A DNA stretch of 64,000 nt. It comes from Haloimpatiens lingqiaonensis. GTDB lineage: Bacteria; Bacillota; Clostridia; Clostridiales; Clostridiaceae. Made by a program: the position numbers and the translations under genes. The stretch lies in the NCBI RefSeq assembly GCF_044502415.1, contig NZ_CP172402.1; one strand, given 5' to 3'. The notes under the pieces were generated by a model. That model was not told the DNA's origin, did not search any database, and was given only the letters and a program-made list of their open reading frames with translations. Shown piece after piece: positions 17,902 to 25,643 of the stretch (the stretch's first letter is position 1; every line of letters begins with the position of its first letter).

Positions 17902-18255
17902 ATGGGAGATTTTCTTGATAGAAATATACAGCGTGTTATACAAGAGTCAGTGCCAGGAAAGCAAATTACAATAGCTCATGTTATTGCATCACCCATGCCT
18001 GATATATATGAACGTCTTGGAATTGATGAAAAAGGAGCAATAGGTATTTTAACGCTTTCTCCTTATGAATCTGCTATTATAGCAGCAGATATTGCTACAA
18101 AGGCTTCCGATGTAGAAATTGGATTTCTTGATCGTTTCACAGGTTCAGTTGTAATAAATGGTGATGTACAAAGTGTTGAAACAGCACTTAGTGCAGTAAA
18201 TGATATTTTAAAGGATATGCTTGGATTTACTCCGGCTCCCATTACAAGGACATGA
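17902..18255 (+). CDS. Shell protein of the EutS/PduU type (circularly permuted BMC-H)
   Basis: 117 residues. The N-terminal GKQITIAHVIASPMPDIYERLG followed by the KGAIGILTLSPYESAIIAADI core and GSVVINGDVQSVETAL is the permuted BMC fold of EutS and PduU, whose hexamers carry a beta-barrel cap over the pore. In the related systems this protein anchors cargo such as the alcohol dehydrogenase. Its stop overlaps the next start by four bases. Confidence 0.9.
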   Translation: MGDFLDRNIQRVIQESVPGKQITIAHVIASPMPDIYERLGIDEKGAIGILTLSPYESAIIAADIATKASDVEIGFLDRFTGSVVINGDVQSVETALSAVNDILKDMLGFTPAPITRT

Positions 18256-18698
18256 GAAGAAAGCGCATAATGGTAATTGGGCCTTCAAAATCTGGTAAAA
18301 CCACATTGGTTAATGCATTAAACAATTATGATGGTCCATTAAGAAGAACACCAGATTTGATTTATGGTAAGAACACCATTGATGTTCCAAGCTCTTATTT
18401 AGAGAATGCATGGATGTATAAACATATAATAGCAGCAGCTCAGGATGCATCTCATGTGCTTATAGTGGTTGACCAGTCTAATTGCAGTGAAATATACTCC
18501 CATGGATTTGCAAAGTCCTTTAGATGCCCGGTAATCGGGGTTATAACAAAGTGTGACTTGGTACCTGAAAATGAAGAAAAATGTTTAAAACAACTAAAGA
18601 ACATAGGAGTATCAGAACCATATTTTCATATTAGTTTTCAAATGGGAACAGGAATTGATGCTTTAAAGAAGTATTTATTTGAAAAAGGTGAGGAGTAA
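18252..18698 (+). CDS. EutP/PduV-like small GTPase-fold protein
   Basis: 148 residues. The P-loop is GPSKSGKTTLVNAL near the N-terminus. VLIVVDQSNCSEIY and GVITKCDLVPENEE correspond to the G3/G4 region (TKCD for NKxD). EutP/PduV proteins sit at the shell and have been linked to microcompartment positioning or to acetate kinase-like chemistry, but the role is not settled. ATGA overlap with the preceding shell gene. Confidence 0.85.
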   Translation: MRRKRIMVIGPSKSGKTTLVNALNNYDGPLRRTPDLIYGKNTIDVPSSYLENAWMYKHIIAAAQDASHVLIVVDQSNCSEIYSHGFAKSFRCPVIGVITKCDLVPENEEKCLKQLKNIGVSEPYFHISFQMGTGIDALKKYLFEKGEE

Positions 18699-18704
18699 AG
18701 GTCA

Positions 18705-19388
18705 ATGATGAGATTTATTACTGAAGAGTACTTGAGAGACTTATTTAGAAAAGAACCTTTTGATACCTACAAGTTACAACAAGGACAGCGCCTTACACCT
18801 GGAGCAGCTCAATATTTATCTGATAAAAGAATAAAATTAAGTGATCATGCTCCAAAAGCAAGCAAGAATGTTTCTAAAAACGAACAGGTTGAAACAAAAG
18901 AAGTAATGGTAAATAGCAATTCAAATTTAAATAAGAAACTTTGCTTAAAATTAAAATCTATGGAGGCAGTATTTCTTGTTACTAGTAGTGAGATATTAAA
19001 AGAAGATATTATCTTAGCGCAAAATATTATAAATTTGGGTAGAAAAATATCAAACATCAGAAACGTTGTGGATGGAAAAGGTACTCTTGAGCCAATTTAC
19101 TGCAAAGAGTGTACTGGAATGAATTCATCAAATTTTACAACTGAGCTTGATGATTGTTTCGAAATAACAGAATTTCATATGCAGCTTGCAAAGAGCAATG
19201 CAATTTTAAAAATGAATACACTACGTTGTGCTTTAAGGGAGTTACAGTTTGAAATAATTGATACCTACAAAAATGATGATGACGGTTTAAAAGATAGAAT
19301 TATAGGGAACGTTAACTCAATAATTAATTCGCTGTCTCAATTGATTTGTTCAGCAGTAGGAGGAAAAGAATGTCAGAGAAAAAATTAA
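18705..19388 (+). CDS. EutT-like protein (corrinoid adenosyltransferase family)
   Basis: 227 residues. The N-terminus (RFITEEYLRDL, QRLTPGAAQYLSDKRIKLSD) matches the start of EutT. The Cys pair in YCKECTG resembles the metal-binding CxxC of EutT. The C-terminal part is helical (LRCALRELQFEIIDTY), like the adenosyltransferase bundle. Known EutT makes adenosylcobalamin for ethanolamine ammonia-lyase, yet this operon has a B12-independent lyase. It may be a repurposed or vestigial member. It overlaps the next gene by 19 bases. Confidence 0.7.
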   Translation: MMRFITEEYLRDLFRKEPFDTYKLQQGQRLTPGAAQYLSDKRIKLSDHAPKASKNVSKNEQVETKEVMVNSNSNLNKKLCLKLKSMEAVFLVTSSEILKEDIILAQNIINLGRKISNIRNVVDGKGTLEPIYCKECTGMNSSNFTTELDDCFEITEFHMQLAKSNAILKMNTLRCALRELQFEIIDTYKNDDDGLKDRIIGNVNSIINSLSQLICSAVGGKECQRKN

Positions 19389-20215
19389 CTTTTGAATATT
19401 GTGATAATATGGTTCAGGAGTTTGAGAAAGTAATAGAAAGACCAATAGTTAATGGTTCTTCTGTTTATTATACAGGTGTAGACTTAGGTACTGCTTGTAT
19501 AGTATTGGCTGTTTTAGATGAAAACTACAAGCCTGTTGCAGGTGCATACAGGTATGCAGATGTAGTTCGTGACGGTATGGTTGTGGATTATATTGGAGCA
19601 GTAAGGATTGTGAGAGAACTTAAGCAGGAAATTGAGGAGAAATTGAATACAGAGCTTATTTATGCAGCGGCTGCAATTCCACCTGGAACTGATGCTTTAG
19701 ATTCTGGAGCAATTAAAAACGTAGTTCAGGCAGCTGGCTTTGAATTGACAAATCTTTTAGATGAACCTACTGCTGCAAATGCTGTACTTAAAATTCAAAA
19801 TGGTGCAGTTGTAGATATAGGTGGTGGAACAACTGGAATATCTGTTTTAAAAGATGGAAAAGTTGTTTATGTTGTGGATGAACCTACAGGTGGTACACAT
19901 TTTTCACTAGTTATTTCAGGTGCATATGGAATGCCTTTTGATGAGGCAGATAAGTTTAAAAGAGATAATAAAAACCATAAAGAAATTTTACCAGTGTTAA
20001 AACCAGTAGTTGAAAAGGTGTCAACAATTATTAGTAATCATATTAAAGACTATGATGTTAATGAAATTTCTTTAGTTGGTGGTACTTGTTGTTTGACAGG
20101 AATCGAAGAAATTATCCAAAAGAAGACTGGTGTTTATACTCATAAACCTAAAAATCCTATGTTTGTTACGCCACTTGGAATAGCATTAAGCTGTACACAA
20201 GATATTATGGAATAA
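19370..20215 (+). CDS. eutJ: EutJ-like Hsp70/actin-fold chaperone
   Basis: 281 residues of the ASKHA fold. Phosphate-binding motifs are YTGVDLGTACIVLAVLDE, AVVDIGGGTTGISVLKDG and SLVGGTCCLTGIEEII. EutJ/PduH-type neighbours are thought to help fold or reactivate lumen enzymes. Here the client is probably CutC or the aldehyde dehydrogenases. I chose the ATG at 19370 because AGGAGG precedes it at six bases; an upstream in-frame start gives an unlikely Arg-rich extension. Confidence 0.88.
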   Translation: MSEKKLTFEYCDNMVQEFEKVIERPIVNGSSVYYTGVDLGTACIVLAVLDENYKPVAGAYRYADVVRDGMVVDYIGAVRIVRELKQEIEEKLNTELIYAAAAIPPGTDALDSGAIKNVVQAAGFELTNLLDEPTAANAVLKIQNGAVVDIGGGTTGISVLKDGKVVYVVDEPTGGTHFSLVISGAYGMPFDEADKFKRDNKNHKEILPVLKPVVEKVSTIISNHIKDYDVNEISLVGGTCCLTGIEEIIQKKTGVYTHKPKNPMFVTPLGIALSCTQDIME

Positions 20216-20233
20216 TAAGGAGAGTGTTTAAAA

Positions 20234-20536
20234 GTGGATTTTAGAATTATAAAATCACCTTCCCATAGCACTAAAGATATTCTAATAAAACGTATGGGTG
20301 CAAAGTGCCAAACGGATTTAAACAGCGTTGATGCAATAGGACTTGTGCAAGGTAAACTTATCGATATGATTTATGCTGCAGATATTGCCGAAAAAGCTGT
20401 TGGGGTTACTGTTGAAGAGGTTAGAGGTACATGTCCTCAACACATGGTTTTAATTGGAATTTTTGGTGACACATCATCAGTTGAAGCCGCCATAAATGAG
20501 ATTAAAATGAAAATGAAAGAGGGAAAAACAATATGA
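20234..20536 (+). CDS. GrpU-like BMC shell protein with a Cys near the pore
   Basis: 100 residues from a GTG start after GGAGAG. The N-terminal tail (RIIKSPSHSTKDILIKRMG) precedes a BMC core, AIGLVQGKLIDMIYAADIAE, VGVTVEEVRGTCPQHMVLIG. This layout and the RGTCPQH segment fit the GrpU group of shell proteins from glycyl-radical microcompartments, some of which bind an iron-sulphur cluster at the hexamer centre. A cluster here is an inference. It overlaps the following EutN gene by four bases. Confidence 0.8.
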   Translation: MDFRIIKSPSHSTKDILIKRMGAKCQTDLNSVDAIGLVQGKLIDMIYAADIAEKAVGVTVEEVRGTCPQHMVLIGIFGDTSSVEAAINEIKMKMKEGKTI

Positions 20537-20796
20537 TAGTAGCAAGACTTATTGATAATGTATGGGCCACTAGAAAGGCAGAATCACTTAGCGGACTTAA
20601 GTTTATGCTTGCAGAGGAAATTGGTGGAATAGATGAAGGTCGCAGATTTATTGTTGTTGATATTATAAGTGCAGGTATTGGTGATAGGGTTATTGTTAGT
20701 ACTGGATCTTCTGCCCGCAAAATGTTGGGCGACGACAATATTCCTGTGGATGCAGTTGTTATTGGAATAATCGATGATGATTGTCAGTTTGGTTAA
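20533..20796 (+). CDS. Shell vertex pentamer protein (EutN/CcmL type, BMC-P)
   Basis: 87 residues. The family pattern is complete: MIVARLIDNVWATRKAESL, GLKFMLAEEI, FIVVDIISAGIGDRVIVSTGSSAR, and PVDAVVIGIIDD. Pentamers cap the vertices and seal the polyhedral shell. It is the only BMC-P gene in the locus. Confidence 0.95.
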   Translation: MIVARLIDNVWATRKAESLSGLKFMLAEEIGGIDEGRRFIVVDIISAGIGDRVIVSTGSSARKMLGDDNIPVDAVVIGIIDDDCQFG

Positions 20797-20874
20797 ATAA
20801 AACCTTTCTTAAAAATAATCACAGGATTTTAGGAGTTTTATGGACATCAACATTATTTGAAAGGAAGTGAAGGT

Positions 20875-21555
20875 ATGAAAAGATTAATTTGTGCAAAAGA
20901 TATTGAAGCATTAATATTAAAAAATGAAAAAGTATTTTATTTAGAAGGCAGTGAGATAATCACTCCATCAGCTCAAGATCTTGCAAAAAATAATGGAATA
21001 ATATTCACTACAGAAACACCTGCAGCTAAAGTTGAGCATGTAGAAGTTAAAAATGCTCCAAGCATGCCAAACGTGCCAAACATAGAAGGCATGGATGTTG
21101 AAATGATGCTTAAGTTCTTTAGAACAATGATGGACAAAGGTCTTTTACAACAAATGCTTGACTGTTTAAAGCCAAACAATCCTCTATTTACAGCGGAGAC
21201 TGATCCTAGCGGACTTAAGGTTGTTAGAGGAAACACAGTAAAGATGGATGTGTTTGATACTGGTAATCCAGAGGCAAAAGTTTATTTCCAAGAGTTAGTA
21301 AACAAAGAAGAATCAAAAATGAGTGCTGGATTTTTAATTATTGAAAATTCAAAATTTGATTGGGAATTAACTTATGAAGAAATTGACTTTGTTATTGAGG
21401 GAACTTTAACAGTTGAAATAAATGGTAAGACATATACAGCTTATCCTGGAGATGTATTGTTTGTACCATCAGGTTCTAAAGTAGTTTGGGGTTCCCCAGA
21501 CAAAGCTAGGGTATTTTATACAACATATCCAGCAAACTGGGCGGATCTTTTATAG
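20875..21555 (+). CDS. EutQ-like cupin protein
   Basis: 226 residues. The N-terminal 45 residues (RLICAKDIEALIL, EIITPSAQDLAKNNGIIF) resemble the N-terminus of the EutT-like protein in the same operon. A low-complexity linker and a helix (EMMLKFFRTMMDKGLLQQML) follow. The C-terminal half is the EutQ cupin (SAGFLIIENSKFDWELTYEE, VIEGTLTVEINGKTY, PGDVLFVPSGSKVVWG). EutQ has been reported to have acetate kinase activity in Salmonella, which would fit making ATP from PduL's acetyl-phosphate. The ATG at 20875 is chosen over a TTG 18 bases upstream. Confidence 0.85.
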   Translation: MKRLICAKDIEALILKNEKVFYLEGSEIITPSAQDLAKNNGIIFTTETPAAKVEHVEVKNAPSMPNVPNIEGMDVEMMLKFFRTMMDKGLLQQMLDCLKPNNPLFTAETDPSGLKVVRGNTVKMDVFDTGNPEAKVYFQELVNKEESKMSAGFLIIENSKFDWELTYEEIDFVIEGTLTVEINGKTYTAYPGDVLFVPSGSKVVWGSPDKARVFYTTYPANWADLL

Positions 21556-21575
21556 AAGACTAGGAGGATTGACCT

Positions 21576-22313
21576 ATGCAAGCGCTTGGTTTAATAGAAA
21601 CAAAAGGATTACTTGCAGCTGTTGAGGCAGCTGATACAATGGTTAAATCCGCAGATGTAAGTATTATTGAAAAAACCTATGTAGGTGGAGGTCTTGTTAC
21701 AATTTCAGTTACAGGTGATGTAGGTGCTGTAAAAGCATCTATAGAGGCTGGAGTAGCAGCTGTTAAAAAACTTGATGAAGAATTTTTAGTTTCAGAGCAT
21801 GTAATTCCACGTCCTCATCAGGAATTAGAAAGCTTAATTGGGGTTAATACTCCAGTAGAGGTTTTGGAAGTTCAAACACCTGATGAAGAGGTAGAAATAG
21901 CAGCAGAAGAAGAAGTAGTAGAAGAGGCGCAAGAAGCAGATATAGTAGAAGATACGCAAGAAGATATACAAGAAGATACACAAGAAGAAACTCAAGAAGA
22001 AACTCAAGAAGAAGTAGAAGAAATTGCACAAGAAACTGAAGATGAGGTCAAAGAAAATCAAGCTACAATAGAAACAGATTTAGATAAACTACATAAGGTG
22101 AACTTAGAAAATCTACATAAAGATGATGTAGACAATCTGGTAAGTAAAAATGGTATAGAAAAAACCATTTTGATATTATCTAAGTTAAAAGTTGTTAAGC
22201 TTAGAAATCTAGCTCGTGAATATAAGGATTTTGCAATTACAGGCAGAACAATTTCAAAAGCCGGTAAAAAATTATTAATTTCAAAATTCAAGGTATATTA
22301 CGAGAAAAATTAG
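21576..22313 (+). CDS. BMC-H shell protein with acidic linker and C-terminal SAP-like domain (PduK-like layout)
   Basis: 245 residues. A standard BMC-H domain fills residues 1-90 (QALGLIETKGLLAAVEAADT, GGGLVTISVTGDVGAVKAS). A very acidic Glu/Gln/Thr linker of about 70 residues with tandem QEDTQEET-like units follows. The C-terminal 65 residues are basic and helical (KLRNLAREYKDFAITGRTIS, KAGKKLLISKF), like SAP or Rho-N type domains. The tail probably faces outward or inward from the tile and binds another component, perhaps nucleic acid or the cytoskeletal positioning system. AGGAGG precedes the ATG. Confidence 0.88.
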   Translation: MQALGLIETKGLLAAVEAADTMVKSADVSIIEKTYVGGGLVTISVTGDVGAVKASIEAGVAAVKKLDEEFLVSEHVIPRPHQELESLIGVNTPVEVLEVQTPDEEVEIAAEEEVVEEAQEADIVEDTQEDIQEDTQEETQEETQEEVEEIAQETEDEVKENQATIETDLDKLHKVNLENLHKDDVDNLVSKNGIEKTILILSKLKVVKLRNLAREYKDFAITGRTISKAGKKLLISKFKVYYEKN

Positions 22314-22344
22314 ATATGTAAAGTGACGAAAGGAAGTAATGCAA

Positions 22345-23943
22345 ATGGAAAACTTTGATAAGGACTTACGTTCTATACAAGAAGCAAGAAACCTTGCTAG
22401 ACTTGGAAAAGTAGCAGCTGATAAAATTGCTGATTATACTGAAGAACAAATTGATAAAATTTTACGCAACATGGTTAAGGTTGCAGAAGAAAATGCTGTT
22501 TGTTTAGCACAAATGGCAGTTGAAGAAACTGGTTTTGGTAAAGTTGAAGATAAAACTTTCAAAAACCATTTAGCAGCTACTATACTATATGATTCAATAA
22601 AAGATATGAAAACTATAGGTATAATTAAAGAAGATGAAGTAAACAAGCTTATAGAGATTGCTGAACCAGTTGGTTTAGTTATGGGTATAGTTCCTTCAAC
22701 AAACCCAACTTCTACTGCAATATTCAAAGCTATGATTTCAATAAAATCTCGTAATGCTATAGTGTTCTCACCACATCCATCTGCTGCAAAATGTACAATT
22801 AAAGCAGCTGAATTAATGCGTGATGCAGCTATTGAAGCTGGTGCACCAGAGAACATTATAAGCTGTATAACTACTCCAACAATTGGAGCTACAAATGAGT
22901 TAATGAAGAGCAAAGAAGTTGCTATAATAATAGCTACAGGTGGTCCTGGAATGGTTAAGGCTGCTTACAGTGCAGGAAAACCAGCTCTTGGTGTTGGTGC
23001 AGGAAACTCTCCAGCATACATAGAAAGAACTGCTAATGTAGAACAAGCTGTTAGAAACATAATGGCAAGTAAGACTTTTGACAATGGTACAATTTGTGCT
23101 TCAGAGCAATCAATAATCTGCGAAGAGTGTAATGAAGCTAAAGTTATTGAAGAATTCAAAAAGCAAGGCGGATACTTCATGACAACAGAAGAAACTGATA
23201 AAGTTTGTAAGCTGTTATTCAAAAATGGCCATGCTATGAATGCTAAATTTGTTGGAAGAAGTGCACAAGTTATTGCAACTGCTGCAGGATTCACAGTTCC
23301 ATCAGAAACTAAAGTACTTATAGGAAGACAAAATGGAGTAGGTGAAGGCAATCCATTGTCATATGAAAAGCTTACAACAGTTCTTGCATTCTATACAGTA
23401 AAAGATTGCCATGAAGCATGTGAATTAAGTATTGAATTACTTCAAAATGGAATTGGTCACACAATGAGCTTACACACAGAAGACAGAAATATGGTTCTTA
23501 AGTTCGCTGCAAAACCAGCTTCTCGTATTCTTGTTAATACTGGTGGAACACAAGGTGGAACAGGTGCAAGCACAGGACTTAACCCTTCATTCACTTTAGG
23601 TTGTGGTACATGGGGAGGAAGTTCAGTATCTGAGAACGTTACTCCAGAACACCTTATAAACATAAAGAGAGTTGCTTATGGTTTAAAAGATTGCGCAACA
23701 TTAGCATCTAATGACCCAACTTTCAACTGTATAAAAACTGCTGAGAACTGTCATGCTGTTCAAAATCAATTTATGAACATGAGTCCAGCTCAAATTGCAG
23801 CAGCTGCAGCAGCTTTAAATAAAGTTACTGAGTGTGCTCAAAATACTAATAGCTGTACTGAATGCAGTTGTGAAGGTACAAAAAATGAAGAACTTTTAGA
23901 CTTAGTTAACCAAATAGTTGCCGCTATGAAGGGGGCAAAATAA
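22345..23943 (+). CDS. CoA-acylating acetaldehyde dehydrogenase (EutE/PduP/CutF type)
   Basis: 532 residues. The catalytic Cys251 sits in GTICASEQSIIC. NAD and CoA motifs include GIVPSTNPTSTAIFKAMISI and GVGAGNSPAYIERTANV. It oxidises acetaldehyde from CutC to acetyl-CoA with NAD+. The C-terminal extension of about 60 residues is Ala-rich, then Cys-rich (NSCTECSCEG), and ends in an amphipathic helix NEELLDLVNQIVAAM, a likely shell-targeting peptide. The ATG at 22345 is preferred over 22339 by spacing from GGAAG. Its stop shares a base with the pduL start. Confidence 0.93.
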   Translation: MENFDKDLRSIQEARNLARLGKVAADKIADYTEEQIDKILRNMVKVAEENAVCLAQMAVEETGFGKVEDKTFKNHLAATILYDSIKDMKTIGIIKEDEVNKLIEIAEPVGLVMGIVPSTNPTSTAIFKAMISIKSRNAIVFSPHPSAAKCTIKAAELMRDAAIEAGAPENIISCITTPTIGATNELMKSKEVAIIIATGGPGMVKAAYSAGKPALGVGAGNSPAYIERTANVEQAVRNIMASKTFDNGTICASEQSIICEECNEAKVIEEFKKQGGYFMTTEETDKVCKLLFKNGHAMNAKFVGRSAQVIATAAGFTVPSETKVLIGRQNGVGEGNPLSYEKLTTVLAFYTVKDCHEACELSIELLQNGIGHTMSLHTEDRNMVLKFAAKPASRILVNTGGTQGGTGASTGLNPSFTLGCGTWGGSSVSENVTPEHLINIKRVAYGLKDCATLASNDPTFNCIKTAENCHAVQNQFMNMSPAQIAAAAAALNKVTECAQNTNSCTECSCEGTKNEELLDLVNQIVAAMKGAK

Positions 23944-24593
23944 TGGATAATTTAGAAGCAGTATTAAAGCTTTTACTAGAAACTGCAAAAAGTAAGGGTG
24001 AAAACACTGTATGCAAGGGAAGCTCAGCTGAGATTCCAGTAGGTATTTCTAATAGACACGTACATCTTTCACAAAAAGATTTAGAATGTCTTTTCGGAAA
24101 AGACTATCAACTTGCTAAACTTAAAGATTTATCTCAACCTGGACAATATGCTTGCAAAGAAGTTGTAACAGTATGTGGACCAAAGGGTGCAATTGAAAAA
24201 GTTAGGATTCTAGGACCTGTAAGAAGTAAAACTCAGGTTGAAGTATTAGCTGGAGATTGCATTAAGCTTGGTGCAGTACCACATGTTAGATTATCTGGAG
24301 ATTTAAGCAGAACACCTGGAATAACATTAGTTGGACCAAAGGGATCTGTTCAAATTGAAGAAGGATTAGTAGTTGCACAAAGACATATCCACATGACACC
24401 TGAAGATGCTAAAAATTTAGGAGTATGTGATGGAGAGGTAGTATCAATAAAATTTGATGATTTAAGAGGCGGAATATACAGCAATGTAGCTATCAGAGCT
24501 AATGATGCTTCAAAGCTTGAATGCCACCTTGATATAGAAGAAGCTAATGCAATGGGCATTAACTCAAAGTCAAAAATAACAATAGTAAAGTAA
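23943..24593 (+). CDS. pduL: Phosphate acyltransferase PduL
   Basis: 216 residues. It carries both PduL repeats with zinc ligands: PVGISNRHVHLSQKDLECLF and VVAQRHIHMTPEDAKNLGV. It converts acetyl-CoA and phosphate to acetyl-phosphate and frees CoA inside the shell. The first 20 residues (DNLEAVLKLLLETAKSKGE) form an amphipathic targeting helix, then a short linker. It starts on the last base of the aldehyde dehydrogenase stop codon (TAATG). Confidence 0.95.
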   Translation: MDNLEAVLKLLLETAKSKGENTVCKGSSAEIPVGISNRHVHLSQKDLECLFGKDYQLAKLKDLSQPGQYACKEVVTVCGPKGAIEKVRILGPVRSKTQVEVLAGDCIKLGAVPHVRLSGDLSRTPGITLVGPKGSVQIEEGLVVAQRHIHMTPEDAKNLGVCDGEVVSIKFDDLRGGIYSNVAIRANDASKLECHLDIEEANAMGINSKSKITIVK

Positions 24594-24689
24594 AGTATTT
24601 AAATATATAATTAAGTAAAAATTAATAAAATAAATGATTATAATTAAAAATTATAATATATAAATATATAATATTAGGAGGATTTTAAA

Positions 24690-24980
24690 ATGAAATACGA
24701 TGCATTAGGAATGATAGAAACTAAAGGATTAATAGGATCAATAGAAGCAGCTGACGCTATGGTTAAGGCAGCAAACGTATATTTAATAGGTAAAGAATAT
24801 GTTGGAGGCGGACTTGTAACTGTTATGGTTAGAGGAGACGTTGGAGCTGTTAAAGCTGCTACAGATGCTGGTGCTGCTGCTGCACAACGTGTTGGAGAAT
24901 TAATATCTGTTCACGTTATACCACGTCCACATTCTGAAGTTGAAGTAATACTTCCATCAACTAAAGAAGCTGCAAAATAA
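24690..24980 (+). CDS. Microcompartment shell hexamer protein (BMC-H, EutM type), last gene of the operon
   Basis: 96 residues, the cleanest BMC-H of the locus: ALGMIETKGLIGSIEAADAM, GGGLVTVMVRGDVGAVKA and VIPRPHSEVEVIL. The GGG pore motif matches the shell domain of 21576. It follows a 96-base AT-rich gap with its own AGGAGG site and is likely an abundant tile. A terminator comes 20 bases after the stop. Confidence 0.95.
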   Translation: MKYDALGMIETKGLIGSIEAADAMVKAANVYLIGKEYVGGGLVTVMVRGDVGAVKAATDAGAAAAQRVGELISVHVIPRPHSEVEVILPSTKEAAK

Positions 24981-25000
24981 GATTTAATTAGATTGTAGTA

Positions 25001-25034
25001 AAACGTCGCTAAAGTATATTTAGCGGCGTTTTAA
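25001..25034 (+). terminator. Terminator of the choline microcompartment operon
   Basis: AAAACGTCGCTAAA / TTTAGCGGCGTTTT is a long stem with a small loop, ending in T. Confidence 0.85.
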
Positions 25035-25154
25035 ATTTATTGTTCCGAGCTCTTATGCAAGTCATGGAGGAGAAATTTCATAATTCACCTACAGTGTACC
25101 TTTTGTGGTTGAATCATTTTATTGGTTTTTAGCAAAATTTAATGCAAATATATG

Positions 25155-25183
25155 TTGACTTATGTTGCATATCATGATACAAT
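25155..25183 (+). promoter_or_regulatory. Sigma-A promoter of tRNA-Trp
   Basis: TTGACT (25155-25160), a 17-base spacer, and TACAAT (25178-25183), 12 bases before the tRNA. Confidence 0.75.
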
Positions 25184-25195
25184 AAATTTCGTCAA

Positions 25196-25271
25196 AGGGG
25201 TATAGCTCAATTGGTAGAGTAGCGGTCTCCAAAACCGTTGGTTCCGGGTTCGAGTCCTCGTGCCCCTGCCA
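25196..25271 (+). tRNA. tRNA-Trp (anticodon CCA)
   Basis: A full cloverleaf of 76 bases. The acceptor AGGGGTA pairs with TGCCCCT. The D arm is GCTC/GAGT. The anticodon stem GCGGT/ACCGT has loop CTCCAAA (anticodon CCA). The T loop is GGTTCGAGTCC-like, and CCA is encoded. It decodes UGG. Confidence 0.97.
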
Positions 25272-25274
25272 GAC

Positions 25275-25309
25275 AAAAACCAGTAATCTTAAAGATTGCT
25301 GGTTTTTTT
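25275..25309 (+). terminator. Terminator of tRNA-Trp
   Basis: AAAACCAGTAATCTT / AAGATTGCTGGTTTTTTT forms a near-perfect stem with a T tail. Confidence 0.85.
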
Positions 25310-25643
25310 ATGTGCATATTTATCTTGTTGATTTTTAAGCATTGGTTGTAATTTGGTTGTCTTTTAAAAATATGCTTAAGAATTACTATTTTCTATAGAA
25401 GATTTGCAAAAACATATCTTGTCTATGTAAGTGCTATTTTGCATCTTATTAATATAGTATAAATAAATTAGATTCCTTCAATTTGTATTTAAAATATAAT
25501 AATGATAATATAAATAAATGTAGTATAATATTAGTAGAATTTTGAATATAAATTCTGTCGCTTATTTTAATGGTAATTCACTTAGCAATTAGCATGGATG
25601 AAAACCTTTAAATTGCACCATAAGTTTACTGGAGGGGATAGAC
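25310..25643. other. Intergenic region with no recognisable feature
   Basis: AT-rich. It must hold the promoter of the lipoate ligase gene, but I see no repeat, RNA motif or open frame worth naming. Confidence 0.5.

Noticed and set aside
21834..22061. Open frames on the minus strand across the acidic linker of the shell protein
   Set aside because: They are Leu/Phe-rich antisense readings of GAA-rich codons and have no ribosome sites.
25196..25271. tRNA-Trp as attachment site of an integrated island covering the choline locus
   Set aside because: No copy of the tRNA 3' end was found at the left edge near 6 kb, and there is no integrase gene.
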